From the NCBI GenBank assembly GCA_028023455.1, contig JAQFVV010006231.1, forward strand, positions 4,292,036 to 4,356,035: a stretch of 64,000 nucleotides of DNA, read 5' to 3'. Below the pieces are notes generated by a model. That model did not search any database. It was not told where the DNA came from and saw nothing but the letters and a program-made list of their open reading frames with translations. Below are positions 1 through 12,044 of this stretch, piece after piece. The stretch comes from Epiperipatus broadwayi. Taxonomy: Eukaryota; Onychophora; Udeonychophora; Euonychophora; Peripatidae. Each line of letters begins with the position of its first letter. The first letter of the stretch is position 1. The translations under genes and the position numbers were made by a program.

Positions 1-1095
1 GTAAATAACTAGACTTTTGATGTTCATTGGTTTAGAATGATTTTGGTAAACTTAGTACTGCAATGAATTTACAGAAAATATGTTTGATGCTTAAAATGGT
101 TTAAGCTCTGAAACTTGGATTTTTTTTCTTCAAACATCTAGTGCAAACATGATTTGTATAGCCATCCAACTATAGTTTTTAGATGCTTTAAGGCACTGTA
201 TGATATACTTCAATGATAAAATGGCAGATTAATGAATTGCAGCTCAATTCCATAACATCCAACACTTAAGTGTTTTATGATCTCTCATTGTCAAACCATT
301 TGATTATCTACTTTTATTAAATACAGTGAGTGTGGGAAACTTTTTAGAATATGACTAATGATGATTATGATAGTTTAAAAGTTTTGACAGAAGAGAGATA
401 CTATATAACCTTTGTATTTTTAAGAGTTCATATATTGTTTATCCTCTTTAATAATCAGTTAATCTTCTAATAGTTTTGATGGTCATTTTGTCTCCTAACT
501 CCAATCTGCTCCATATCAACGTCATATTCTAATTAATACCTATCAATATTTATGATCAAAGTTTTAACTACTTATATTCTACCTTTTTTGCAATAAGCAT
601 TAGTATTCATATTTTTTCCCAATACTCCCTGATATCAGCACAATCAAATCCAAAAGGTTTATAAGCTTGTCCTTTTTTCTGCTATCAAAATCACCCAATA
701 AAAGCAATTTGCTATAGATTTGATTACTTATAAAACTGTTTAATTGAAATTTCACTTCACCGTCTGACAGTCAACAAATAATCTTATTAACTGTCTACCC
801 CCCCCCCCCAACTCCATTTTTCTTGCTTCCCCTTCTCAGCTCTGTTTTTTATTTTTAAACAAATTAAAATTTAAAGAAATATAATTCAAAATAGTTTTCG
901 GGTATATAATATTAAGCACACTATCTCTATTTTAGATTTCATATATATATACATGCAGTATTTATGATGAAAAAAATGTATATATGTGTTAAATTTTCTT
1001 CTCAAAGGTACAATAATCAAAGCAATAGACTATTAAGATTAAGCACATTATTCATTTGCATATGCAAGACATAGAGTTATTTATATTTAAAACTA
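1..1095. other. AT-rich DNA without a recognised gene
   Basis: No open frame with recognisable protein character and no RNA gene is visible. The stretch holds a run of 12 C at 798-809 and a short AT microsatellite near 943-955. It ends at the 3' tail of the RTE-type LINE. Confidence 0.6.
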
Positions 1096-1097
1096 TT

Positions 1098-4000
1098 CAT
1101 CATCATCATCAACCATTATCAATCCACTGCAGGATGAAGGTCTCTCCAAGTTTAATCCATCTTCTCCGATCTTTAGCTTCTCTTCTCCACAACACCCCTG
1201 CACATTTTCTTATTTCATCCATCCATCTCACATGTGGTCTCTTTCTGGGTCTTTTACAATCTCTTGGAATCCAGTTTAAAATTTCAATTGTCCATCTATT
1301 ATCATCTTTTCTAGCAATATGTCCAGCCCAACTCCATTTCAATCTTTTAATTTTTTCAATAAGGTCAATAACACCTGTTTGTTGTCTTAACCATACATTA
1401 CATTTTCGATCTCTTCTTGTTACTCCCAACATACATCTCTCCATACTCCTTTGAGTGGTCTGAAGTCTCTGTATTGCTCTTCTATTAAGTGTCCAAGTCT
1501 CAGATCCATAAGTAAGAACTGGTAAAACACATTTGTTAAAAACCATCCTTTTCAAACACATAGGCATATTTCCTTTTAGTATCAAGTTATTTCTACCAAA
1601 AGCACTCCAACCAAGTTTAATTCTATGATTAATTTCCCCCATTATGTTTCCAGCTGTATTAATAATCTGACCAAGGTATTTGTAACTGTTAACTTCTTCT
1701 AATTCTTCATAATCAATCTTTATTTTCACATTTTGAGCAAATCGATTAAACATTACTTTAGTCTTTTTAACATTTATCTTTAGTCCTACTTTTCTACTTT
1801 CATCTGCTAACTCCTGCAACATTTCCTGCAGCTCTGAAGCATTATTTGCAAAAACAACTACATCATCTGCGAAATCTAAATGACTTAAATACTCTCCATT
1901 TACTTTCACTCCTTTAGTTTCCCATTTTAATCCACAAAATACTTCTTGCAGCACTGCTGTAAAGAGTTTTGGAGATATGGAGTCACATTGTCTTACACCT
2001 TTCTCAATGTTGATTTTTCCAGTATCATTATGTAATCTAATTGTTGCTGTTGCATTTTTATAAATATTCTTTAAAATATGACAATATCCTGGATCTATAC
2101 CTTGATAATCCAATGCTTTAATCACTGAAGAAATGTGTATAGAATCGAATGCCTTTTCATAATCTACAAATCCAAAACATAATGGCAACTCATATTCATT
2201 TGTCCTTTCTATGACTTCTCTCAATACCTGGATATGATCTATTGTACTAAAACCACTTTTAAATCCAGCTTGTTCTCTTGGTTGGTGGAAATCCAAAGTT
2301 CTCTGTAGCCTAGTTGTAATTATCTTGGTAAAAATTTTATATAAAACTGATAAAAGGCTGATAGGTCTGTAATTTCTAATATCTTCTTTATCACCTTTTT
2401 TAAATATTAATATTATTACTGCATTCTTCCAATCTTCCGGTACATCTTTATCATTTAGACCTTTGGTATATAACTTTGCTAAAATTGTTTCTATTTCTTC
2501 ACCTGCTTCTTTTAATATATCAATTATAATTCCATCATTTCCTGGAGCCTTTCCTTTCTTCATACACTTAATTGCATGTCTCACTTCTTCATTTAAAATT
2601 CTGAGCAATTCGGAAGATGTAATAGATATAGGAGGTACTTGTTCTTTATTACTATATAATTCTTGATAAAAATCTTCTACCAATTTCATGATGTCATCTC
2701 TCTTTTTAGTAATAATTCCATCTTTTTTTCTTATTGCAGATATAAATTTCCTACCAATACCAAAATGTTGTTTAACATTTTTGAGACTTTTATTTTCTTC
2801 TTCAGCTTTCCTTGCTATTTCACAGTTATACTTTCTTATATCATTTTCAACTCTTTTCCGTACCATTTTACAAAATTCGAGATATTCAATTCTTTTTAAT
2901 ACATCATTTTTGTATATCTTCATATTCCTTCTTTTCTTCATTAATTCTCTAGTCTCAGTAAAAATTTTATTAGTCAATTGCTTCTTTTTTCTACCAGCTA
3001 TGTTTGTTGCAGTTTTTAAAAGTGTATCAGTTATTTTCATATTAATTTCATTCAAATCTGAATCATGTTCAAAATCTCCTAACACTTGAAACCTATTTGT
3101 AAGTTCTAATTTAAATTCATTAGAATGTTTCTGAAGATTAGGAATATCAACTGTAAATATTGTTTTTTTTAATAATTTTTGTCTCTCTAGTTTTACATTA
3201 ACACGTAACTTACACCTTACTAATCGATGATCACTTCCTGTGTTAAATTTATTAAGAACATTACAATCTTGAAATATGTATTTTCTGTTAGTCAAAATAT
3301 AATCCAATTCTGCTGTACCTTCATTTGGATGCTTCCATGTCCATTTCCTTTTAACATTTTTCTCAAAAAATGAATTCATAATATAAAGTTTTTCTTTTTC
3401 TGCAAACTCCACAAGTCTATGTCCTCTCTCATTTCTATTACAATAACCAAAATTACCTACAGCACTTTCATCTTTCATTTGTCTACCAATTCTAGCATTA
3501 AAGTCTCCCATAACAATTTTAAAATGTTGTTTACTCTGATCAAAAGCTTTTTGTACATCCATATAAAAATCTTCTACTACTTCATCACTATGAGAACTTG
3601 TTGGGGCATAAACCTGAATTATCTGCATTTGGTATCTGCTATTAAGTTGTATAACTAATCTTGCCACTCTGTCCGATACACCATCAATCTCCACAATATT
3701 GTTCTTCCACTTTTTATTTATAATGAATCCTACTCCACTTGTATTTCCAATATGTGTGCCTTTATAATAGAGTATATGTCCACTTTTTAAATCAATTGTT
3801 TCTTCTCCGTTTCTTTTAACTTCACAAAGTCCAATAATGTCCCATTTAATATCAGATAGTTCTTCTTTTAATTCTTGCAATCTTCCTTCACTTGAAAGTG
3901 ATCTGCAGTTGTAAGTACCTAAATAAAAAGTCATCATCAAATGGCAGCCTAGGTCCGCAAACAGGGGATTCTTAGCACCCTCTGCCTTCGGCCACCAACC

Positions 4001-4370
4001 GCTGCCTTGGTTGGTGACTTTACAGCCTCCTGGGAATAAGGGCCATGCTTTATTTTTGTCTGTCATAATTGTATATATGGGGAAAATATTTATCATTTAC
4101 ACAAACATTCATTCTGCCTTATCAGGCACTGAGAAGAAAGACCATGGTGTTTCTTGATCTTAAACTCAGAAGTAAAAAGCCAATAAACTCACCACACTGG
4201 CTAATGCATGTTGGTGAGCAGCCCATCCATGTTCGTATACTATATGAATAATCACATAGTAATAACAGCTGCAACGACAAGAACGTATGGAGTGGACATT
4301 AGGAATTTGCCCTGCTCGGTTCCTTTAAGGCCTCCAAGAGGAATCAAAGGGTCTCCTTTCAGTTAATAGC
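1098..4370 (-). mobile_element. RTE-type LINE, nearly full length
   Basis: This is a non-LTR retrotransposon on the minus strand. It contains one long ORF (1109-4096). The 3' end is compact: the TGA stop is part of a short (TGA)n tail (1098-1112), a tail type seen in RTE-clade LINEs. Upstream of the ORF, 4097 to about 4370 is less AT-rich than its flanks and is taken as the 5' UTR; the exact 5' boundary is not visible. A 5'-truncated relative ends in the same way at 25665, and a decayed relative lies at 45115-47000. Clade assignment rests on gene order (endonuclease then reverse transcriptase), the single ORF and the tail, not on a phylogeny. Confidence 0.85.
1109..4096 (-). CDS. RTE LINE endonuclease-reverse transcriptase polyprotein, uninterrupted
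   Basis: The 995-residue frame encodes an apurinic-type endonuclease followed by a reverse transcriptase, the machinery of target-primed reverse transcription. Endonuclease motifs are TYNCRSL (61-67), the acidic CEVKR (91-95), GDFNARIG (197-204), ELDYILTN (263-270) and SDHRLV (288-293). Reverse transcriptase motifs are RNYRPISLL (574-582), VDYEKAFD (644-651) and FADDVVVFA (742-750), the last holding the catalytic aspartates. The C-terminal 130 residues contain YGSETW, GHIARKDDNRW and basic KRPRKRPHVRW, typical of this family. The start is the first ATG; the functional start may be a later methionine (residue 54 or 55), just before the nuclease domain. One oddity is VRQCD at 701-705, where the family normally has a glycine after RQ; this could impair activity. 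No frameshift or stop is present, so the insertion is probably young. Confidence 0.9.
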   Translation of the reverse strand: MINIFPIYTIMTDKNKAWPLFPGGCKVTNQGSGWWPKAEGAKNPLFADLGCHLMMTFYLGTYNCRSLSSEGRLQELKEELSDIKWDIIGLCEVKRNGEETIDLKSGHILYYKGTHIGNTSGVGFIINKKWKNNIVEIDGVSDRVARLVIQLNSRYQMQIIQVYAPTSSHSDEVVEDFYMDVQKAFDQSKQHFKIVMGDFNARIGRQMKDESAVGNFGYCNRNERGHRLVEFAEKEKLYIMNSFFEKNVKRKWTWKHPNEGTAELDYILTNRKYIFQDCNVLNKFNTGSDHRLVRCKLRVNVKLERQKLLKKTIFTVDIPNLQKHSNEFKLELTNRFQVLGDFEHDSDLNEINMKITDTLLKTATNIAGRKKKQLTNKIFTETRELMKKRRNMKIYKNDVLKRIEYLEFCKMVRKRVENDIRKYNCEIARKAEEENKSLKNVKQHFGIGRKFISAIRKKDGIITKKRDDIMKLVEDFYQELYSNKEQVPPISITSSELLRILNEEVRHAIKCMKKGKAPGNDGIIIDILKEAGEEIETILAKLYTKGLNDKDVPEDWKNAVIILIFKKGDKEDIRNYRPISLLSVLYKIFTKIITTRLQRTLDFHQPREQAGFKSGFSTIDHIQVLREVIERTNEYELPLCFGFVDYEKAFDSIHISSVIKALDYQGIDPGYCHILKNIYKNATATIRLHNDTGKINIEKGVRQCDSISPKLFTAVLQEVFCGLKWETKGVKVNGEYLSHLDFADDVVVFANNASELQEMLQELADESRKVGLKINVKKTKVMFNRFAQNVKIKIDYEELEEVNSYKYLGQIINTAGNIMGEINHRIKLGWSAFGRNNLILKGNMPMCLKRMVFNKCVLPVLTYGSETWTLNRRAIQRLQTTQRSMERCMLGVTRRDRKCNVWLRQQTGVIDLIEKIKRLKWSWAGHIARKDDNRWTIEILNWIPRDCKRPRKRPHVRWMDEIRKCAGVLWRREAKDRRRWIKLGETFILQWIDNG

Positions 4371-5797
4371 AAACTCTATTAAATACATTAATATAGATGG
4401 CAAAAATAAAGCAGTTATCACTTTATAAAATCAGTTTTAACACTCCATTGCATCAACATAAAATGTAAATTATTTAATGGTTCTTACCATAGGCTTCTCT
4501 TTATCAAATCTAGATAAGTAAAATTTACATGAAATATTTTGAATCTAAAATTTCTGCATCTTTATTAAATAATATAAAACTATTCTTTAGATATGTTAAA
4601 TAAAATAATCAAATTGTTAGTTGCTCAGGAGGTCATAAGAACTAGAAGTGACAAAAAATTGAGCAGCAAATTGTGAATTTGTAAGTTTAGCATCTAACAA
4701 TATTGGTAATAATATTAAACTCAAATCTAACTTTATTTTGTAAATTAGCACCTTTTACAATCAATCAAGTATTTTAAAAAGCTACTGCATGTTAATTTTT
4801 TTTTTTAAAAAAAAGTGATTTCATATTATAATGGTTGTAAACTCTTGAAGCAACAAATTATGACAATAAAGAATATATTATTTGATAATCAATATATTTT
4901 TTAAAATAATAAAAAGATTCCCATTTACATAAAAAAATGGAAAACATTAATTTTATTTTCAAAGAAATTTTATTAGTGAATAAAAATTGTTTACAAACGG
5001 TGATGTTCAGATGAGGACATAATCATAATATTGTCTCTTTAACCTCTTCATTTGGCTACATTATATCCATAATGGAATTTAAATTTGAATTAAAAGTATA
5101 ATTGAAAATATAATATAAATAACATAAATTGTATTTTCAAAACAAGTAAAATATATATACTGTATATTTAAAAATGTTAATGTAGTATATAGATGAAATT
5201 GGCTAGGTAATCGATTTTATATAGTAGATTCTATAAAACATTAAAAAAATTAAAGAATTAGAGAATATAGAAAGATAAAAAAATTGGCAGTTTTCTAATG
5301 CAGTACCGCATATAATAATAAGAATTACTGACAATGATTTTAACATAGTAATAAAAATTTAGAATTACAAATGAAAAATATGTCACAGAATCGATACTAA
5401 CTTATGAATATAAAGAAAGCAAAAATGTGTTTATATAACTCAAATAGTTTTTTAACTCTTATAATTTACCATAATTATATTAATTATCATTATTATTACT
5501 TGTATATTCATGTATGTAAATACATTGTATCTATATATAATATAAATATATTTTTTATCGAGGTGAAGTAATTTTTTTTGCATTTGTATATCTTTGGATA
5601 TATATTTATATGATATTTATACAATTATATATATATGCTTATGTGATTGTATACACAAATGTCCACACTTGTAATTAATCTAGAGGAGGATTTTAAGAAA
5701 TCCATATATGCATATATTATATACACATTTATTCTTCTTTTGCATAATTTTTATCTTATATTTCCATTATAATTTTTAGACCAATAACATTAAAATA
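4371..5797. other. AT-rich DNA without a recognised gene
   Basis: No gene is supported. A T11-A8 tract lies at about 4796-4814 and short TA-rich microsatellites lie at about 5520-5650. Nothing else stands out. Confidence 0.5.
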
Positions 5798-6047
5798 TTA
5801 AAACAGGCAAAACTCTCTATACATAGTGCCACTCAGTGCAAGCCAGAGTAATCAATGGATGCCAGAAGGCTTGTGCATAAAATCCCCATCTAGTGCCTGC
5901 TCATCCAATATTCCCAGGCTAGTTTCTGGCTTATGGCCTTCATCAGTGAGGAGCCTTGGGGATATTATGCACAAGCCTTCTGGCATCCATTGATTACTCT
6001 GGCTTGCACTGAGTGGCAATACATATATAGAGTTTTGCCTGTTTTAA
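5798..6047. repeat. Fold-back element F1, 250-bp copy
   Basis: The copy starts TTAAAACAGGCAAAACTC and ends with the reverse complement of that block. Arms of about 90 bp (5798-5888 and 5955-6047) are near-perfect inverted repeats, separated by a loop of about 65 bp. The loop plus arm ends contain a hammerhead-like motif on the minus strand (separate entry). A clear target-site duplication could not be found here, because the flank is eroded. Other copies are at 6546, 23762, 24509, 46056, 48000 and 50077. Confidence 0.85.
5882..5953 (-). ncRNA. Hammerhead-ribozyme-like motif in F1 loop
   Basis: Read on the minus strand, CTCCTCA (stem I) is followed by CTGATGA (5940-5946), a GGC-CATAA-GCC hairpin (stem II), GAAA (5923-5926), CTAG ... 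CTAG (stem III, outer half 5890-5893) and TGGGGA, which can pair with the first strand of stem I. That is the hammerhead order. Two departures from the consensus are visible: an A-A mismatch closes stem II, and only one nucleotide (A) lies between stem III and stem I where a paired U plus the cleavage-site base are expected. It may be a decayed ribozyme. The arms of the fold-back also pair with part of stem I. Confidence 0.35.
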
Positions 6048-6545
6048 TAATAGTTAAGAGTGAGCATAATCTCCCTATAGTGCATTTGAGAATGGCCTCA
6101 AACTAAAATTTATATTGTAGAAATTATATTATTTTATTTACATATATAAATGTGTGCATGTCTAATCATATGTATGTGCATGTATGTCTATGAGTATGTG
6201 AGTTGAAATATATATGTATATTTTTATTTAATAAATTATTACTTCATTGATAAATACTTTATTAATAAGTATTTATGTATTTATGTTTTTATATGTAGAT
6301 TTGAAACTGATATAATTAAAACATACTGTGGCATTAATGTATATAAAATCATTTTTATTCCTAAAATCTTCTAGTAGAAATGTATTCTTTACATACATGC
6401 ACATTATTCAGTAATTAGAATGTTTGATTCATCCAGCAAATAAATTGGCTGTATTATTAGAAATTATTGAGAAGTAATTTCTAAATATATATATTTCAGA
6501 ATTTGTATAAAATAAATACTCTTATGATATTTTATTAAAAACTCC

Positions 6546-6642
6546 AAAACATCACATGATCATCATTTTCTATGCTTACACAGGCATCCATTTATTACTA
6601 AGGCTTGTACTTGATGGCACTACTGTATGAAGAATTTGCTAG
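6546..6642. repeat. Partial F1 fold-back copy
   Basis: This begins with the asymmetric F1 flank (AACATCACATGATCA, then TATGCTTA) and continues with the right arm (GGCATCCAT.TATTAC, then GGCTTGTACT.GATGGCA). The loop and the other arm are missing. Confidence 0.6.
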
Positions 6643-9600
6643 TGATATTTTTTATTATTATTATGATGTTCAGTCATCATTTGCATCAAGAATTGCATAT
6701 ATTATAATAAAATAATATACTATTTGAACACTATGTAGAAGAACATTAAACCTGTCATTATATATATAAAAAAACACTTTTTTTTCTTTTTTTTAGAAAA
6801 TTCTATTATTTCTTTTCAAAGACTTATGAAACCAATGTTACCTTTCTGTCCATTATTTCTTACCATCTCTTTAAGATAAGATCAGTAAAAGCATATGTAA
6901 TATATGTCACACTCTTTGTCAAGAATGATTCTTAGAGATTCAATAATGCATCTTTACTCCAGACAATGAGCTCAATTGATTTCCCCAAATACATGTAAAT
7001 CAAATAGTTCACATAAAATAAGCAATTGTAATGAGTTCCTATGGGAAAAAATTTAATATGGTATATCAAATTTAAAGTATATAAAACCCCAAATAAAAAA
7101 ATAAAGCTTGAAATTGGAAAAAATAGTAATAAATAAATATTTTACTAAGCATATTATTAATAAAATAATTACTAAGCTTCCACTAAATATACTATATAAA
7201 AACATTTCAATATCTGTAATTTTTATTATATATATATATAATTCTTCATTGATAAACCACCATTTTACCTTTTAATATAACCAGAGAATGATAATTCCTG
7301 AATCACAATTTGTTAAATTAAATTATGTAGCAAATAATAATAATTTAACACAATATACATTTAAAAATTTAATTTTGGTGCATGTTCTATTATCAAATTT
7401 TTTATTTTTGTAATATTTAAAAAATAAAACTTTGAATGTTTTTTTTTCTTTTGCAATGCTGCTAATTTTTTTTTGTAAAAGCAAACAGCTTGTAAATTTA
7501 TTTCATATAAATGCAATCAAAATTAAATAAAAATTAAGACAAAAAAATATAATGTATAGTTGTTTTTGCTATAGTTTAAATAAAAATGATAAAATATTTT
7601 TTTTGTCATACTGTATTTTTTTATTGCTTATGATAAAAGTCATTATTATCTTGAATATATCAGAAACAAATGGTAAGATTATTGATCTAAAAACATGATC
7701 AAATAAATGATATTTTTAATTTATGTTTAGTAATCTTTGATCATATAAAGTTGTTTATTAACTGCATAATGTATAAAATCTTTTTCTTTTCTCAAACTTA
7801 TAATTCAAATAACCATATTTTACAATTATGATGATCATATTTTTAACTGCAGACTTTAAGAAGAATTTAAAACTAAACTTGATTGAATAAATATATTTTA
7901 CTTAAGGTACATATTTTACAATTTATTATTAATGCACTTTATTATTGTATATATCAAAGTATGTTTTTCATTATGTAAAATAAAAGCACTGATTACTTGC
8001 AAGGATACTGAAAGAAAATTCGGTAAGTGCATTAATCATATTTGAAGTTTGTAATCAAAACAATATTATATACTATATAATGAATAAACTCTATATTATA
8101 TATTTGTAATGAGATGGTCAGCATATTATCTTCAGATGAGTAGATTTAATAAAGTCATTGATGTCATCCATTTTACAAAATGGCAGATATTTTTGAAATA
8201 AAATTGCATAATTTAAAAAAAGATTGTAGCAAATAACTGATTGTAAATCAAAATAATGGTTATAAATTGATGATAATCTCTATGAAAAATCCTCATATAA
8301 AGTTTCATTATATTTGTGTTGAAGGTATATTTAAGTATATTATTAAAAAGATTATAAAAGATATTTAAAATTGTTCTCATATTTTTAAAATCAATATTTG
8401 AATATATCTAACAAAACTGTCTCTATTGATTGTGCAACATGTGTGTGGAAGGGGGAAAGGCAGAAAATTTTTGGGGATGGCAAAATTAAACTAAACTATA
8501 TAAAAAAAACAAATCCTAAAAAAAGTCATTTCTTTCTTTCTTGTTGAAACTAGACTTCAGGATGTTTTATTAAATTTTTGTATAATAAAACTTCATTGTA
8601 CTGTCTATTTTTAAAAAAAATCATAATCATTATTATGTTTGATTTAATATCACACTATTGGTGTTAATACCAACAACATAACAGTAGTAGAACATCCATC
8701 TTCATTTATTTCCAATTCCAATTTTGATTGTGAGTTGACCTCAACCTGAGACCAAAAGCTGATCTGAAGTAATCATCAATGATACTTTTTAATATCAGAT
8801 ATTGTTTTTTTTTTTTCAAATTTTTGTTATAATACATTTTCATAAGAAATTTTAAAATTATTATTAAAAAATATTTATTGATTAATATGTCTATAAAAAT
8901 TTGCACTTTTATATTTTTTGGTTCAAAGATTGAGCTAAAGAGATCAATCAAATGTAATAAGGCAATCAATGAAGAATAAGTCAATTGATTAAAGAAATCA
9001 AATCAAAAGACGAAGATATAATTATGTAATGATTGTAATAATTTTTTTATAGATTTATTAGGATTTAGTTTTTAAAATAATTTTAATATTCCAATACATC
9101 TGATAGAACAAAACAAAACTTATTAGGTGCAAAATATCGCAAACAAAAACCAGAAAATGAATGCAATTTCAGAAGCAAAGTGGGTTTTGCATAAATATCT
9201 AAAAACTAATAGCTTACATTTAAAATAATAGTAGTAAATTATTTTTTTAATTGCCTTTCTCTTTCTGTTAAAAATATATTCCCCCCCCCCCATAGCTTAT
9301 GAATTTTAATTACATAATATTACTATTAAGAATTTATGATGAAACCATATTAAAGCCTATATTAGCATCATGACTTTTAAAATATTTTTTTATGGGAAAG
9401 GATTCTCACAGACAACAAAATTCTTAGGTCCAGCCCTGATGGCCATAAATATTGAAGTATTATCTAAAAGCTAAGGTAATCTAGAAATAATTTTTGTAGC
9501 ATTAAATAAAATTGAATCTCAAAATCTTTAAATAATTTGTTATTGTGGTGCATTCAAATCATGATAGTTTTATTACCATATTTCACAGCCCAAAGAAACA

Positions 9601-11930
9601 AGTTGTTTGGTAGGTAGTGACTATTAACAAACTGAATGGAAAAAGTAATAAACAATGATTTGATATGTTTCATATCATCTTTATCCAATTCTTATGCTCA
9701 TAACAAAAAAAAAATTATTGCATTTATTTGCATATTAAATGTAATAGTTCATTTAATAAGTTATGTTACTATGTTATAAAACTTTTATTATAAAATATTT
9801 CTTTATGATAAGTTTAAGTAAAATGAGATTAATTATTTTAAAAGAAGCAGTCAAGCTAGTTCTGTAATTATAAATATTTTAAAACCTTAGAATTAATATT
9901 TTTATTAATTTATAGCTTATCTTTAGTTTAAAATATCTTTATTTATTAAATTAAGTTGCTTTAAAGCAAATAGGCTTAATAATATTTTATAATCTTCTAT
10001 AATGCTAATAGTTAATTACAATTTATTTAAAAATAAATCTAATTAATAGTTTAAATCTTTCTAGTGTGTGTGCATGTGTAAAATTTATTTTGATTTAAAA
10101 GAAAAAGTTATAAAAGAAATTGATTATAAGTAAAGTTCCTTGTTTAAAGAAATTACTATTTAAAACAACTTAAACAGCAATATTTTGTTTACATGTTTTG
10201 TTTAAAAATATTTATTATTTTTAAAAACATTGTTTTTTAATTTTGAGAACTTTTTTAAAAATGTGTTCATTATTCATGATATTTTAATTTATTACTAGAT
10301 AATAAACTATATTAAAATTATTATTTTTTTTGAAAAAGTTATTTATAGAATATTTTCCTTGACAGCAAATTAGAAGTCAAATTAATATCATTAATTAACA
10401 CACTAAATTTCTCAGTCATTGATTTCTTCATATCATCTGACTTATCATATAAAAGCAACTGACCATGTGTTAAAATTAATTTATTAAATGTCTAATTTGT
10501 TAATTTTAAACAATGAATGGCTAAAATAATATCTGCTCAGGCTTTCTGCTTTAGCTTGACCATCTCTCTACAGTATCTCCCAAAGTATAAATCAAAAGGA
10601 AATGTTAAACAACTTGTTATCAATAGAAGAAAATAATAAACTGTTACATTGCTTTATAATATCAGGAATTTTCATGGAGGTATAAATAATTATATTACTG
10701 GAATTATAATTAACTTTCAATATATTGTTTATTTGTGTTTGAATTTAAATGAAATTAAGTCTGCTAATATTTTCAATATCAGAACTCTGCCTAACTTTAT
10801 AAATGTTATTACATTTTATTCTACATCTAATAATAAACCATATATTGCTTTATTGTTAACAAGTATTCTTCATTATACTTAATTTTGTTTTATAACAAGA
10901 TTTGAACTTTTGCAAAATTGAGGAATATTTTAAGACTAATAAAAGCAGCTGTAAGCATTAATTCAGAAATTTTAACATGTATTTATCTTATTGTTGAAAT
11001 GAATTATTTTAGTAATATTATGCTTCCAAGTTAACATGATATCCTGTGAAAAAATACAATTGTGCTAGTTTTAAAATAAACAAAATGTTTATTTTAGCAT
11101 CTCCGTAATTTAAAAATGAAAATATTGCATTTCCAGGAATTGTGTCTTATTTTTGGATCATTGTGCAAAGATTAACTTTCTGTCTGTGCATTTTATTGCT
11201 GGATAAAATATGTTTACTGAAATATACTTCAATTTGTTGGAATATTTTACTTGCTATGAAAAAAAAAGTAAATATTTGTGCTAAAATATACTTAATCTCA
11301 TCTAGACATATTACTTGCTATGAAATAAAATAATGCTACATTCTTTACAATATACTATTGTTTTATTAACTTTATATTGTTCCAAATTAACTAGTTTTGT
11401 GCTCTCTCTAAATTTCATGTTGCTTTAAACTTTGCATTGCTTTGGAAGAAATAATGTTATTAAACTTTGTATTGATTTAAATAATACTATGCTATCTTTA
11501 CCTTGATTGGTTTCAAATTATGTCAATGCTCCTTTTAGCCTTGGATTTTGAGAAATTGTTTTTCAAAATATTCTAAATTTCAATTGAATCATTATTCAAA
11601 CTATAGTGCTGAAGAGAATTGCAGTGGAATCAATGATTTCAGGACTAAGAAACTGTTATAATAGTAAAAAAGCAAAACATAATACTTTAGATATAAGTTT
11701 ATTTGTATGTGTTATTTATGCATATAATAATATTTTCTTATAATTTATATATAATTTATGCTAGATGAGTATTGGAGTTCTTATCATATCTTTTCATTGT
11801 GGTTTAATCAAATGTAATATGTACTCTTAGTATGGAATTATTTAGAGGGTGGTATAAGTGACTGAATGAATTATTGAAGTTGATGTTTTAGTTCTTATTA
11901 AATTACTAAGCCATAATTCATGGTTCTGCA
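6643..11930. other. Long AT-rich stretch without a recognised gene
   Basis: No exon, RNA gene or mobile element is supported. Visible items are a C11 run at about 9281-9291, several T and A homopolymers, and short open frames whose composition is that of AT-rich noise. Confidence 0.5.
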
Positions 11931-12044
11931 TGAAATATGTATATTGGTGATTATCTTTTCTACATGGATATAGTCATGTGTATCAGTAGTTTGAGATAGT
12001 GTGGATAGTTGTAGGTTGCTTGAAAGTCTGAGTTCAAATCCCTA
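11931..12044 (+). repeat. tRNA-like repeat F2, single head copy
   Basis: GAGTTCAAATCC at 12030-12041 matches the B box of a polymerase III internal promoter. TGTATCAGTAGTTTGAG about 45 bases upstream resembles an A box. The segment matches the ends of the larger F2 elements at 18730-19732 and 51914-52378. It is read as a tRNA-derived SINE head, here as a single copy without the body. Confidence 0.55.

Noticed and set aside
1056-4251. Plus-strand open frames over the RTE element (for example 1056-1454, 2688-3089)
   Set aside because: They are antisense shadows of the intact minus-strand polyprotein.
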